Below are positions 7,912 through 17,828 of a stretch of DNA of 64,000 nucleotides, piece after piece. Numbering within the stretch: position 1 is the first letter of the stretch; each line of letters begins with the position of its first letter. A program made the translations under genes and the position numbers. The notes beneath the pieces were generated by a model, which worked only from the letters and a program-made list of their open reading frames with translations, had not been told where the DNA came from and did not search any database. The stretch is from UBA7488 sp964414185. Lineage in GTDB: Bacteria > Pseudomonadota > Alphaproteobacteria > CAAHEQ01 > UBA3637. The stretch is from NCBI GenBank assembly GCA_964414185.1, contig CAYPVK010000008.1:1-64000 (forward strand). Direction: 5' to 3'.

Positions 7912-9549
7912 TTAAATTTTCAATCGTTCCAACGTTTTTTCACGCCCCAAAACTTGCATAATCGAATGCAAATCGGGACTTTGCTCGCGGCCGGTAATCA
8001 AAACGCGCAACACCTTTGCCACATCGGACACATTGCCTTTAAACGCGGCGGGATTCGCTTTATAAGCCTTCATATCCGCGGCAAAACCGACAGCAGAGAC
8101 AATATTTTTAATTTTTTCAAACCAAAGCTGCTTATCATCGTTTTCATCATAGGTACGGGCAAAATCGTCGGCGATTGCTTTAACATCGCTCGGTTCATAG
8201 CCGTTCAACAAATCCATGTTGCGTTCAAACGTATCATCAAAGAAATACGTAATGTCTTTTTCGACATCTTCCCATTTGACAATATCTTTGCGGGATTTGT
8301 TGCCGATGCCGCGTTCAATGTTTAAAATCGCCGTCACATACTCTTTATGTGCGCCGATTTTTTCGGCAAAAGCGGGATTATAATCCATTGCCCAATGCAA
8401 CAAAGCATCGTAAACTTCGGCAGCATTCATTTTGGCAATGACTTCCTTGGAAATGCTTGCCAATTTCACAAAGTCAAACAACGCACCCGCCACATTCGAT
8501 ACTTTTGAAAAATTAACCGGAAAATCAAACGCCGGCACATCGGGATTCGCCTTACGCCAATCTTCAAAATTTGCGTTAATCAAGTTTAACAAATATTCGA
8601 TAAGCGCCGCTTCGGGATAACCTTTTTCCCAAAAATACATAATGTTGGCTTCCGCATCATGGCGTTTGGAAAGCTTGCGCTTATGCCCGTTATCAACCTT
8701 TTGAAGCGGCGAATAATGCCCGTATTTGGGCGCTTTAAACCCTAAAGCGACAAATAATTGAATATGCAACGGCACCGAAGACAACCATTCATCACCGCGG
8801 ATAACATGCGTCGTACCCATCAAATGGTCATCAACCGCATGGGCAAAATGGTACGTCGGCAATCCGTCGGATTTAATAATAACAATATCAATGTCATTTT
8901 CGGGCATTGAAATATCGCCTTTCAACAAATCCTTAATAATCATGCGCTTTTCATAATCGCCCGGAGATTTAAAACGCAAAACCCAAGGTTCGCCCGCTTG
9001 CAGCTTTTTCAAAACTTCTTCATCGGACAAATTTCGATATTTGGCATATTTGCCGTAATAACCGGGGCGTAAACCGCTTTTTTCTTGGACTTTGCGCATT
9101 AAATCCAAATCTTCGGCAGTTGCAAAACACGGATAAGCCAACCCTTTTTGAACCAAATCTTTCGCATAAGCTTGATAAATTTCTTTGCGTTTGCTTTGCG
9201 TATACGGACCGTACGCGCCGAAATCCGTTCCGTCCGTGTGAACGCCTTCATCGGCAACAATGCCGTAACGCCCCAAAGAATTAGCGATAACTTCCAAAGC
9301 CCCGTCCACCAAACGTTTTTGGTCGGTATCTTCGATACGCAAATAAAAAACACCGCCGCTTTGATGCGCGACACGTTCGCTGAGCAATCCCGCATAAATG
9401 CCGCCGATATGCATAAAACCGGTCGGACTGGGCGCAACGCGGGTAACTTTAGCCCCCTCTTTCAATGCCCGCCGAGGATATTTTGCTTCAATTTCGGCCA
9501 CGGTCGGCAACGGGTCGGGGAACAAACAATTTAAAATTTCGGGTGTCAT
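7912..9549 (-). CDS. gltX: Glutamyl-tRNA synthetase
   Basis: 545 aa. Class I synthetase charging tRNA-Glu. The HIGH-type motif is HIGG (47-50) inside the FMHIGGIYAGL block, RIEDTD (71-76) binds substrate, and the KMSKS-type motif is KLSKR (292-296). The catalytic half is followed by an all-helical anticodon-binding domain. Length is somewhat above the usual 470-500 aa because of a 35-residue N-terminal lead and an extended C-terminal part. The zinc-binding insertion has no paired cysteines, so a zinc-free form is likely. Specificity for Glu over Gln tRNA is from overall similarity. Confidence 0.93.
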   Translation of the reverse strand: MTPEILNCLFPDPLPTVAEIEAKYPRRALKEGAKVTRVAPSPTGFMHIGGIYAGLLSERVAHQSGGVFYLRIEDTDQKRLVDGALEVIANSLGRYGIVADEGVHTDGTDFGAYGPYTQSKRKEIYQAYAKDLVQKGLAYPCFATAEDLDLMRKVQEKSGLRPGYYGKYAKYRNLSDEEVLKKLQAGEPWVLRFKSPGDYEKRMIIKDLLKGDISMPENDIDIVIIKSDGLPTYHFAHAVDDHLMGTTHVIRGDEWLSSVPLHIQLFVALGFKAPKYGHYSPLQKVDNGHKRKLSKRHDAEANIMYFWEKGYPEAALIEYLLNLINANFEDWRKANPDVPAFDFPVNFSKVSNVAGALFDFVKLASISKEVIAKMNAAEVYDALLHWAMDYNPAFAEKIGAHKEYVTAILNIERGIGNKSRKDIVKWEDVEKDITYFFDDTFERNMDLLNGYEPSDVKAIADDFARTYDENDDKQLWFEKIKNIVSAVGFAADMKAYKANPAAFKGNVSDVAKVLRVLITGREQSPDLHSIMQVLGREKTLERLKI

Positions 9550-9631
9550 TTAATCAGCCTTTCCATCATTCATATAAAAATGTTCGGCCGTTGAAATTTC
9601 AGCGGCAACATTCAATCTTCAACATACCCTT

Positions 9632-9660
9632 GTTATACTCAAAAAACGCCCGATTGTCAA
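9632..9660 (-). promoter_or_regulatory. Sigma70 promoter of gltX
   Basis: Minus strand: TTGACA (9655-9660), 17-bp spacer, TATAAC (9632-9637), about 80 bp before the gltX ATG. Confidence 0.75.
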
Positions 9661-9765
9661 TGATTACATTTCATACAAAAGCTTTTTTAAAATTCTATCC
9701 GCTTTAACATTCCGTCCGCGGAAAATATCGTACCGATTTCGTTTTCCGCATATAAAAAAACTTTA

Positions 9766-11472
9766 TTACCTTTTATCCATATTCTTATAAATCGGCCATT
9801 TGCCGGCGGTTACGTCATCCAATGACCCGACGGGTTGCCCCATTAATACGCGGTAAACCCAATAATTGACCATAATCCTTTCAACAAAGCTGCGCGTTTC
9901 CTTGGACGGAATCGTTTCAATAAACATCAACGGATCATTTTGATATTTCATGCGCTTTTTCCACCGCGCCAAATTGCCCGGACCGGCATTGTAAGCAACG
10001 GCCGTAAAAATCAAATTGTTGTTTACTTCGGTATTGCCCATCAGCTCAAGCAAATAATTTTGCCCCAACGACAAATTATAGGCCGGTTCCTTCATCGTGC
10101 GCAGGTTCCACGTATAATTCAAACGCCGTGCCAATTCTTTGCCCGTTGCCGGCATGATTTGCATCAATCCAAAAGCCCCGACACGACTTTCTGCACGCTG
10201 ATTAAAACAAGATTCTTGCTTGACAAACGCAAACACCAACGCTTTATCCGCTTTCCAACCGTCTTTGGGCGTCCAATTCGGTGCGGGATAGCGCAAATCC
10301 TCATCACCCGTAATATGCCCCGATACGGCCAAAATTTCTTCGGAAAAACCGTTTTTATCCGAAATCATGAACAAAACGCCTTTGCCGTCTTTATCGGCTT
10401 CAACATATAATTTGGTCAATTCTTTTTTTGCCCAATCCATTTTGCCGATTTGCTTCAGCGCGTAAAAACGTTCCAATGCCGGATGCGAAAAATTAATCGA
10501 CACATCATCTTGGGGCAACATCGGCGTTTCCCACATATCGGATAAATCTTGCCCCAACAGGCGCATCGCCAAAAATCCGTAAAAAGTACGCGGATAATCC
10601 GCCGCAATTTCCAAATAATCGCCGACTTGTTCAAAATTGCCTTGCCGCAAATGCCCGCGAGCTGCCCAAAACGCACCGGCGGAACGTAAAAGCGGATAGG
10701 TTCCCTTAATACTCGTCAACGTTTCAAAATTTTTGGTTGCGCCGACAATATCTCCCATGCGCCATGAAATCAGCCCCGCCGTCCAATAGGCAAGCGGAAT
10801 TTTTTTTCGCCCCGATTGCAAAGCTTTTTTAATATGAGTCAATGCCAATTCGTCTTCGCCGTCTAAGAAATAAGAAAAGGCCAAAGCCGTATAGGCATTT
10901 CCCATTTCTTCATTATTAAACAAGCGGCGTGCATCCTTATCTTCCAACACCAAACGCGCATTTTTGGTTCGCCCGGCACTTAAATGGCGAGCAAATCGGT
11001 TCATCGTTTGACGCGCTTTTTGTTGTTTTTCCCCCGTATACCTTGAAAATAAGCGCCCGCGCACCAAATCAATCGGTTCTTCGCGCATTACAAACGAACA
11101 AGACCCTGCGCGCCCCGAAAAAACGTCCTTAGGCTTTATTTTTGGCAATCGGGCTTTTTTTTGTTTTCCCAATGCATACATATCCGCAGCAACGGGCAAA
11201 TCGCCATAACTGTAAAACCAATCCGTAATTTGGGCAGGTTTTGTTTTATAAAGCGGCGAAAAATAACGGTCATACAAAACATAGCCCATCAAAGCCTTAT
11301 TTTTCAACTTGTTTTGCAATGAAGCCGCCGTTTTGAATTCGCCTTTTTTATGGGCGGCAAAAATTCCTTTGTAAGTTTTAACGTCACTTTGACTCAACAC
11401 ATCGGAATTTTTGGCCGCAACAGAAAAACAAAACAAAGTGCATAAAAACAAAACGAAAATAAATCTTTTCAT
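9766..11472 (-). CDS. slt: Soluble lytic murein transglycosylase, Slt type
   Basis: 568 aa. A signal peptide (about 1-20, ending VAA) exports it to the periplasm. A long helical superhelix (about 25-400, TPR-like) is followed by the SLT lysozyme-like domain, with catalytic Glu420 in FVKQESCF, then AFGLMQIMP and the AYNAGPGN signature. It cleaves the MurNAc-GlcNAc bond to form 1,6-anhydro-MurNAc products. It lies 10 bp downstream of a small secreted protein gene and opposite the Mur-ligase/LD-carboxypeptidase genes, which fits cell-wall turnover and recycling. Confidence 0.92.
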   Translation of the reverse strand: MKRFIFVLFLCTLFCFSVAAKNSDVLSQSDVKTYKGIFAAHKKGEFKTAASLQNKLKNKALMGYVLYDRYFSPLYKTKPAQITDWFYSYGDLPVAADMYALGKQKKARLPKIKPKDVFSGRAGSCSFVMREEPIDLVRGRLFSRYTGEKQQKARQTMNRFARHLSAGRTKNARLVLEDKDARRLFNNEEMGNAYTALAFSYFLDGEDELALTHIKKALQSGRKKIPLAYWTAGLISWRMGDIVGATKNFETLTSIKGTYPLLRSAGAFWAARGHLRQGNFEQVGDYLEIAADYPRTFYGFLAMRLLGQDLSDMWETPMLPQDDVSINFSHPALERFYALKQIGKMDWAKKELTKLYVEADKDGKGVLFMISDKNGFSEEILAVSGHITGDEDLRYPAPNWTPKDGWKADKALVFAFVKQESCFNQRAESRVGAFGLMQIMPATGKELARRLNYTWNLRTMKEPAYNLSLGQNYLLELMGNTEVNNNLIFTAVAYNAGPGNLARWKKRMKYQNDPLMFIETIPSKETRSFVERIMVNYWVYRVLMGQPVGSLDDVTAGKWPIYKNMDKR

Positions 11473-11482
11473 TCAAATGCCC

Positions 11483-11965
11483 TTATGAAATGGGCACATA
11501 TTTAATACGCTGAGCACATGCCGCATCATCCAAAGTACCCGCAACGCATGCCCGAACCGTGATACGCGGGACATTCAACAAGCTGTTGCAATTTTCGCCG
11601 GCAAAAGCAATGGATTGTTCTTGCGTCCCGCCGTTTTCCGGCACGTTGCTAAAAGCCACCGGTACCGATAAATTGCCGTATTGGGCAAAAATTTCCAACT
11701 TGGATATATTAACGTTCATTTGATTTTCCATCCTCATTTTGCCGACACAAAACGAAATGCCGTTAAGCGGCGGATTAACAATCGTCACATCATCAATGAT
11801 CAAACGTATCATACCGGCATCTTTGTTTTCGGGCCGCTGTCCGTTATTACCGCTTCCCCCCTTGTTTAATTCGGGAAACAATCCCGCTGTCCCGTTATTG
11901 GCGACTTGGGCATTAACGTTTACAGACAACAACAAAGCGGCGCAAATAATCAAAAACTTTTTCAT
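11483..11965 (-). CDS. Small secreted protein of unknown function
   Basis: 160 aa. A clear signal peptide (about 1-19, cleavage after NVNA) precedes a Gly/Asn-rich linker and a beta-rich domain with four cysteines (FCVG, ENCN, RACVAG, ACAQ) that could form two disulfides in the periplasm. First gene of a two-gene unit with slt. No family recognised; a cell-wall or pilus-assembly accessory would be a guess. Confidence 0.7.
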   Translation of the reverse strand: MKKFLIICAALLLSVNVNAQVANNGTAGLFPELNKGGSGNNGQRPENKDAGMIRLIIDDVTIVNPPLNGISFCVGKMRMENQMNVNISKLEIFAQYGNLSVPVAFSNVPENGGTQEQSIAFAGENCNSLLNVPRITVRACVAGTLDDAACAQRIKYVPIS

Positions 11966-12053
11966 CTTGTCAAATCCTTTCTTTACATCTTCGTTTTTTT
12001 GAAGTAGAGTGTGGGCAATCTTCTTCTCATTATTTTAAGGGATTAAAAACAAA

Positions 12054-13430
12054 ATGGCAACCTTTTTTTTCTGCGGCATCGGCGGCATCGGCATGAGCGC
12101 CATCGCCCTTTATTTAAAAAATGTCGGACACACTGTATCGGGTTCGGACCGTTCTTTTGACCTTGGCAATCCCAACGCCGTCCATACAAATTTATTGAAT
12201 GCCGGCATTCGTTTGGTTCCCCAAAACGGCAGTGCCGTTACAAAAAAAATCGATACGTTCGTCGTATCCACGGCGGTGGAAGAAACGATTCCCGATATAA
12301 AACGGGCCCGCGAATTGGGTTTGACAATTAAAAAACGCGCCGAAATTTTGGCCGACATTTTGCATTCTTACAAAGGTATCGCCGTCGCCGGAACCAGCGG
12401 CAAAACAACCACAACCGCAATGTTGTCGCATATATTGTATGAAAACGGGTTAGATCCGACGATGATTAACGGCGGCATATCTTTAAATACGTATAACGGT
12501 ACCCCTCAATCCAACATGATTTTCGGGAACGGCGAATATTGTGTGATTGAAGCGGACGAACATGACGGCACGATTGAACTGTATTCCCCGTACATCAGCG
12601 TTGTATCAAACGTATCACTTGACCATAAGCCTTTGGAAATTCTGCGGCCATTGTTTGAAAATTTCATCCGACGCACAAAACACGGCGTTGTCATTAACGC
12701 CGATTGCCCCGAAATTCAAAAGCTTAAAATTGACCATCCGAATATCTTAAGTTTCAGCCTGCGAAATGACAAAGCGGATTTATATGCATCAAATATCACG
12801 CCGCTGCCCCAAGGCACCTCTTTTGATTTAAACGGCGAACATTACGAATTGCCCGTTTACGGCGATTATAATATTCAAAACGTTTTGGCCGCCGCCGCCG
12901 CCGCATTACACGCGGGTGTACCGTTACAAGACAGCATGCGGGCCTTAAAAACATTTAAAGGCACCAAACGGCGCTTGCAAAAATTGGGAACCGAACACGG
13001 CATTACGGTTATTGACGATTATGCCCATAATCCCGATAAAATCCGTGCAACGCTTGAAACGCTAAAAAAATATCCCGGGCATACGTGGGCCGTTTTTCAA
13101 CCGCACGGCTTTGCCCCGACCCGTTTGATTAAAGATGAACTCATCCATGTGTTAAACACGATTATTGACGACAATTTAACGTTTATTGCCACGGACATTT
13201 ATTATGTCGGCGGCACGGTTGCCAAAGACATTTCGGCATCCGATATTATTAATCCCGTGAAAGAGGCTGCAAAAGATGCCGTTTACATTCCAAATCGAGG
13301 AGACATCATCGACTTTTTAATGCCGAAATTAAAGGACGGCGATAAAATCATCGTCATGGGGGCAAGGGATGATTCACTGTCGGATTTTGCTTGGGAAATG
13401 TTGAAACGGATAAAAAACGGATGCCGTTGA
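12054..13430 (+). CDS. Mur ligase family protein (Mpl- or MurC-like)
   Basis: 458 aa. The Rossmann start FFFCGIGGIGMSAIA is followed by the ATP loop GTSGKTTTTAML and a C-terminal ligase domain with FKGTKRRLQKLG and VIDDYAHNP. These are hallmarks of the UDP-MurNAc ligase branch holding MurC (adds L-Ala) and Mpl (adds the recycled tripeptide). The next gene is an LD-carboxypeptidase, which makes the tripeptide that Mpl uses, and a lytic transglycosylase is divergent, so Mpl is the better guess by context. If the genome has no other murC, this would be MurC. Confidence 0.85.
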   Translation: MATFFFCGIGGIGMSAIALYLKNVGHTVSGSDRSFDLGNPNAVHTNLLNAGIRLVPQNGSAVTKKIDTFVVSTAVEETIPDIKRARELGLTIKKRAEILADILHSYKGIAVAGTSGKTTTTAMLSHILYENGLDPTMINGGISLNTYNGTPQSNMIFGNGEYCVIEADEHDGTIELYSPYISVVSNVSLDHKPLEILRPLFENFIRRTKHGVVINADCPEIQKLKIDHPNILSFSLRNDKADLYASNITPLPQGTSFDLNGEHYELPVYGDYNIQNVLAAAAAALHAGVPLQDSMRALKTFKGTKRRLQKLGTEHGITVIDDYAHNPDKIRATLETLKKYPGHTWAVFQPHGFAPTRLIKDELIHVLNTIIDDNLTFIATDIYYVGGTVAKDISASDIINPVKEAAKDAVYIPNRGDIIDFLMPKLKDGDKIIVMGARDDSLSDFAWEMLKRIKNGCR

Positions 13431-13537
13431 TACACACCATATAAAATCTTGAATTTTTTTACCCGAAATGATATATGCATAAATATTATGAATAAAAAAC
13501 CCGCCATGTTTTTGGAACATAACGACAAAAGAAACAA

Positions 13538-14407
13538 ATGAAAAAAATCGCACTTATTTCCCCAGCTTCGCCAACCTTGACACCTTTTGACAAAGACACG
13601 GTCAAAGATTTTTTTGCCGCCTTCGGGTACGAACCCGTTTATGGAAAACATGCTTTTGATTGTGACCGTTTTACGGCGGGGTCAGATTGCGACCGTGCGA
13701 CGGATGTGATGTGGGCGTTTTCCAATCCGGATATTGACGCGGTTATGTCCGTTCGCGGCGGTTATGGTACCCCCCGTTTGCTCGATAAAATCGATTATTC
13801 CATCATTGCACAAAACCCCAAACCTTTTTTCGGATTCAGCGATGTAACCGCCTTGCAGTTGGCCATGTTCAAAAAAACAGGGCTTGTCAGTTTTACAGGT
13901 GTTCAGGCAAGCTTCTTGCAACAACCGATACCGACGGCTTTGTTTGAAACTTTCAGTGCTTGTTTGAACCGTGAACCGATGACATTTGAAAACTTAACGC
14001 CACTGACAAAAGGCAGCGCTCAAGGAACGCTTATCGGCGGGTCGTTGACCATGCTGACAAGCTTAATCGGGACGCCCTATATGCCCGATATGGACGGCGC
14101 CGTTTTGGTTATTGAAGAAGTCGGTGAACAACCCTACCGTGTTGACAGAATGATTGAACAATTGGATTTAAGCGGTGCGCTTGCCCGTTTAAAAGGCGTT
14201 GTTTTGGGCGGGTTTTATAAATGCGTTTCAAAGGATAAAACGGACGGCACTGTTGACGACGTCATAGCCGAACGTTTTGGAAACTTGAACATTCCCGTTT
14301 TAAAAGATTTTCATTACGCGCACAAAAACGGTGAAATTGTTTTTCCGATCGGCGCACACGCCATTATTGATGCACAAAACGGAGTTTTACAAATCAATGA
14401 ATACTGA
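13538..14407 (+). CDS. ldcA: Muramoyltetrapeptide LD-carboxypeptidase (S66)
   Basis: 289 aa. The family motifs are present: VRGGYG (72-77), GFSD with the likely nucleophile Ser101, the EEVGEQPYRVDRM block (catalytic Glu near 193) and a late His (about 262). The enzyme removes the terminal D-Ala from murein tetrapeptides in the cytoplasm, giving tripeptide for reuse. It lies 107 bp after the Mur ligase gene, and its end overlaps the start of the U32 gene by 11 bp. Confidence 0.9.
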   Translation: MKKIALISPASPTLTPFDKDTVKDFFAAFGYEPVYGKHAFDCDRFTAGSDCDRATDVMWAFSNPDIDAVMSVRGGYGTPRLLDKIDYSIIAQNPKPFFGFSDVTALQLAMFKKTGLVSFTGVQASFLQQPIPTALFETFSACLNREPMTFENLTPLTKGSAQGTLIGGSLTMLTSLIGTPYMPDMDGAVLVIEEVGEQPYRVDRMIEQLDLSGALARLKGVVLGGFYKCVSKDKTDGTVDDVIAERFGNLNIPVLKDFHYAHKNGEIVFPIGAHAIIDAQNGVLQINEY

Positions 14408-16790
14408 TCAACCAACGGAATTATTAGCCCCCGCGGGCGATATTGAAGCGGGCTATGCGGCTCTTTATTACGGAGCGGATGCCGTTTATTTAGGGTTGCC
14501 CAAATTTTCGGCGCGCGCCGATGCAACGAATTTTACGCCCGACGAATTGGACGCATTTATTGCCTATGCCCATTCATTAAAGCGCAAAGTATATGTTGCG
14601 TTAAACACGCTTGTCCAAGAATCCGAATTGCAAGGCGTCATGGATGCATTACAAGTATGCGCCCAAATGAAAGTCGACGCCGTTATCGTTCAAGATTTGG
14701 GGGTTGCGCGCATTATTCGTCATTCTTTTCCCGAATTGCAATTGCATGCCAGCACGCAAATGGCCATTCATAATTTAGAAGGGGCATTGGCGCTTAAAAA
14801 ATTGGGTTTTTCGCGCGTCGTTTTGGCACGGGAATTATCTTTAAACGAAATTCAAAAAATCCGGCGCGATTGCGGTTTGGAAGTCGAAGTTTTTATTCAC
14901 GGCGCCCTTTGTTATTCTTACAGCGGCTTGTGTTCTTTTTCATCTTTTGAAACGGCGCGATCGGCCAACCGAGGAAAATGCATTTATTCGTGCCGCGGCA
15001 ATTTTAAGGTTTTATCGCAAGAATTGGGCGAAGATTCAAAAAACAATGCCGACGATGGTACAAATGATTTCGATAATCCGTTAAACGCACAAAAACCGTC
15101 GCATCTGTTTTCAATGAAGGATTTAGCGCTTGAAAAAGACATTTTGAAACTGAAAGGGTTATCGTTGAAAATTGAAGGACGCAAAAAAAATGCACTCTAT
15201 GTTGCCGCCGTTACCCATTATTATCGCCAAATTTTGGATACGGGCCGCGCGGATATCGGTTTGGCCGACAATATCAAACAAATTTTTGCCAGGCCTTGGA
15301 CAAAATTGCATTTTGACGGCAAAAACAAAAACGTCATCGACCCCGATTTTGTCGGGCATCGAGGGATTCAAATCGGTACCGTTGATAAAGTCGTCGGGCG
15401 CACGTTAACCTTTACGCCCACACATAGCATCGCACGGTTTGACGGCATTCAAATTGATGTGCCGCCGCTTGAAAAACCTTACGGATTTTCGCTTGAAAAC
15501 CTTGTCCAAAGCGGCAAAAAAACATTTGAAGCAAAAGCGCACAAACCCGTTCAAATCGCCCTGCCCGAACATCATCCGTTTATTGCAAAAGGGGCACCGA
15601 TTTATTTGGCCTCTTCCACGAAAGTCAAATCATCCTATCCGTATCAAAAACCCAAACCCGGGGCTTATAAAAATCGTCTGCCGATTGACGTCAGCGTTTA
15701 CGTTACGCGCGATAAAGTGTTGGCGTGTGTTCAAAGCCAAATGGTCGACATCGCGGGTACTTTTAAAGCGGCCGACGATATTGAAAAAATGAACGACGGC
15801 ATTCGCAAAGCCTTTAGGAAAACAGGCGATACGCCGTTTGAAATGAAAGAATTGCATATTGAAAATCCGGATAAATTATTTGTGCCGGTATCGGTATTAA
15901 ACGAATTGCGCCGATTGTTGTATACCGAATTGGAACCCGAAAAAATTAAACGCGACTTGCCACCCGTCAATTTTAAAACACCGCAACAACCGGGGCAAAT
16001 ACAAAATTCGACAACCGTGCCGAACACGTCCCCCAAAACGCCCAAATGGCTCATAAAAACAGATGACATTCAAAATGTGTCGCAAATTGATTTGGCGACC
16101 TGTGATGAAATTTCGGTTTTGATAAATCCTGCTTTTGACATTAAAACACTGGCCGCTTTGCCGAAAGAAAAAGTGCGTATATCGTTGCCGCCCGTCATCC
16201 GTCAAACGCAAGCCATGCAACGGGTAATTGATGCTTTATCGACGCAAGGTTTTAACAAATTTGAAATTGCCAATTTAAGCGGTTTAATGATGGTGCCGCA
16301 AAATGCAGACATTTCATTTGATTCGTTTATTCCGGTGTTAAATACGCAAAATTTGGCAAGCTGTTTTGAATTGGGCGCCACGCGCATCACTTTATCACCC
16401 GAAGATACATTGGACAATCTGAAAAAGCTAACAACGCTCGATGAAAATATTGCTGTTTGTTTGTACCAAGACCCCGCGTTGTTTATTTCGGCAAATTGCG
16501 TGCGTCAAAACGATTGCCGTGCCTGCAATCGTAAAACGTTACATGCGCAAATTTCAAACGGCAAAAATAAATACGAATTGATTTCCAAAAATTGCGAAAC
16601 GGTTGTCGTGCCGCAAATGCCGCTTTGTTGGAGCGACGAAGCCCCAACCATAAATGCTGCCGCTTACCGCGTTGATTTTTGCCATAAAAAATACACGCCG
16701 ACGGTGGCACATCAAATATTTGAAACGGTACGCGCGGGCAAAAAGGTTAAAAACACCTCTTCGTTTAATTTAAAAAAACAATTTGCATAA
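14397..16790 (+). CDS. U32 family peptidase, RlhA-like (DUF3656)
   Basis: 797 aa. The true start is the ATG at 14397 inside the ldcA end, giving MNTDQPTELLAPAGDIEAG, the standard U32 opening. The signature FIHGALCYSYSGLCSFSS and further Cys of the FeS-binding type follow. The long C-terminal part with KRDLPPVNF and a final CRACNRK cluster matches the YdcP/RlhA branch, which hydroxylates 23S rRNA C2501 in E. coli. Other U32 members act on tRNA (TrhP) or ubiquinone (UbiU/V), and family names calling it a collagenase are probably misleading. Length is greater than E. coli RlhA (about 650 aa). Confidence 0.85.
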   Translation: MNTDQPTELLAPAGDIEAGYAALYYGADAVYLGLPKFSARADATNFTPDELDAFIAYAHSLKRKVYVALNTLVQESELQGVMDALQVCAQMKVDAVIVQDLGVARIIRHSFPELQLHASTQMAIHNLEGALALKKLGFSRVVLARELSLNEIQKIRRDCGLEVEVFIHGALCYSYSGLCSFSSFETARSANRGKCIYSCRGNFKVLSQELGEDSKNNADDGTNDFDNPLNAQKPSHLFSMKDLALEKDILKLKGLSLKIEGRKKNALYVAAVTHYYRQILDTGRADIGLADNIKQIFARPWTKLHFDGKNKNVIDPDFVGHRGIQIGTVDKVVGRTLTFTPTHSIARFDGIQIDVPPLEKPYGFSLENLVQSGKKTFEAKAHKPVQIALPEHHPFIAKGAPIYLASSTKVKSSYPYQKPKPGAYKNRLPIDVSVYVTRDKVLACVQSQMVDIAGTFKAADDIEKMNDGIRKAFRKTGDTPFEMKELHIENPDKLFVPVSVLNELRRLLYTELEPEKIKRDLPPVNFKTPQQPGQIQNSTTVPNTSPKTPKWLIKTDDIQNVSQIDLATCDEISVLINPAFDIKTLAALPKEKVRISLPPVIRQTQAMQRVIDALSTQGFNKFEIANLSGLMMVPQNADISFDSFIPVLNTQNLASCFELGATRITLSPEDTLDNLKKLTTLDENIAVCLYQDPALFISANCVRQNDCRACNRKTLHAQISNGKNKYELISKNCETVVVPQMPLCWSDEAPTINAAAYRVDFCHKKYTPTVAHQIFETVRAGKKVKNTSSFNLKKQFA

Positions 16791-16846
16791 TTTCAAAAAA
16801 AAGAGTAAACAACCCCTTGTAAATATTATAATTAAAGGAGATAAAA

Positions 16847-17752
16847 ATGTCTAAAAAAACCCCGAAAAAGAAAAGCTGGATAAAACGCATATTCAAGTTT
16901 TTTGCTTGGCTTATCGTCATTTTGGCGATTTTGATTGTTGCCGTTTATTTGACACTCGGCATCATTGTTAAAAAGGCCGTTACAACCGCCGTTCCGCCCA
17001 TTACGGGAACAACGGTTGATGTGGAAGATATTGATTTATCCCTTTTAAGCGGCCATATTTCAATTAAAGGATTTAAAATCGGCAATCCTGACGGATTCAC
17101 GGCGCCGTCAATTTTTGAACTCGGTTCGATTGTCGTTGAATTTGAGCCCAAATCCATTTTAAGCGACAAAATCATTATTAAAAAAGTAGCTATCAATAAA
17201 ACTTCGGCCGCTGCCGAAATTGACAAACGCGGCGAAGTCAACATTATGGTGTTGCAACAAAATATCGAAAATTATTTGAATCAAGGTTCGGCAACAACCG
17301 CCGCCGATAAAAAAACATCGACAACGACATCCGAAAGCGGCGGCAGTGGCAAAAAAGTCATCATTAAAGATTTAACGATTAATGATTCAAAATTGCAATT
17401 GGGCGTTATCGGCCAAGTGATGACAATTAATTTGCCGAACATTCATAAAACGGGTATCGGCGAAGAAAAAGGCAAATCAAAAACAATGCCCGAAATGATT
17501 GCAACCGTTTTGTCTTATTTTTCGGAAGCTTCCATCAAAGGAATTGCCCAATCCGGCAACCAAATGTTTATGCAAGGTTTGGAAAGCACCAAAGCCATAC
17601 TTAACCAAGGAAAAGAAGCCGTAAACAAACAATTGGACGATGTAAAGGACAGTGCCGAAAAAATCGGCAGCGGCGTTAAAAATTCCGTCAAAGGAGTCGG
17701 CGATTCCGTTAAAAATGTCGGGCAAAGTTTGGGCGGTATATTTAAAAAATAA
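16847..17752 (+). CDS. AsmA-like membrane-anchored protein
   Basis: 301 aa. A basic start and one membrane helix (about 17-39) precede a periplasmic beta-rich region with the repeated pattern of AsmA/DUF748 proteins (TVDVEDIDLSLLSGHISIKG, IIIKKVAINKT). The C-terminal third is a Lys/Ser/Gly amphipathic repeat (KDSAEKIGSGVKNSVKGVGD), LEA-like. AsmA-family proteins affect outer-membrane lipid transport and biogenesis. It has a good Shine-Dalgarno (AAAGGAG) and ends at a strong terminator (17783-17824). Confidence 0.7.
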   Translation: MSKKTPKKKSWIKRIFKFFAWLIVILAILIVAVYLTLGIIVKKAVTTAVPPITGTTVDVEDIDLSLLSGHISIKGFKIGNPDGFTAPSIFELGSIVVEFEPKSILSDKIIIKKVAINKTSAAAEIDKRGEVNIMVLQQNIENYLNQGSATTAADKKTSTTTSESGGSGKKVIIKDLTINDSKLQLGVIGQVMTINLPNIHKTGIGEEKGKSKTMPEMIATVLSYFSEASIKGIAQSGNQMFMQGLESTKAILNQGKEAVNKQLDDVKDSAEKIGSGVKNSVKGVGDSVKNVGQSLGGIFKK

Positions 17753-17782
17753 AGGACAATTATTTAAAAATTGCCCCTTTTC

Positions 17783-17824
17783 ATAAAATAAGGTTGCCGT
17801 TTTTTTTCGGCAACCTTATTTTAT
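17783..17824. terminator. Bidirectional intrinsic terminator
   Basis: A 17-bp perfect stem (17783-17799 and 17808-17824) with an eight-T loop lies between the converging AsmA-like gene and the pilin pseudogene. The arm ends in A/T-rich sequence, so it can stop transcription from both sides. The left arm plus T-run recurs at 22176-22198. Confidence 0.85.
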
Positions 17825-17828
17825 GCGA

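Noticed and set aside
14331..14396. Extended N-terminus of the U32 peptidase inside ldcA
   Set aside because: The added 22 residues have no similarity to the family, which starts at the LLAPAGD motif; the internal ATG at 14397 overlaps the ldcA end in the usual manner.
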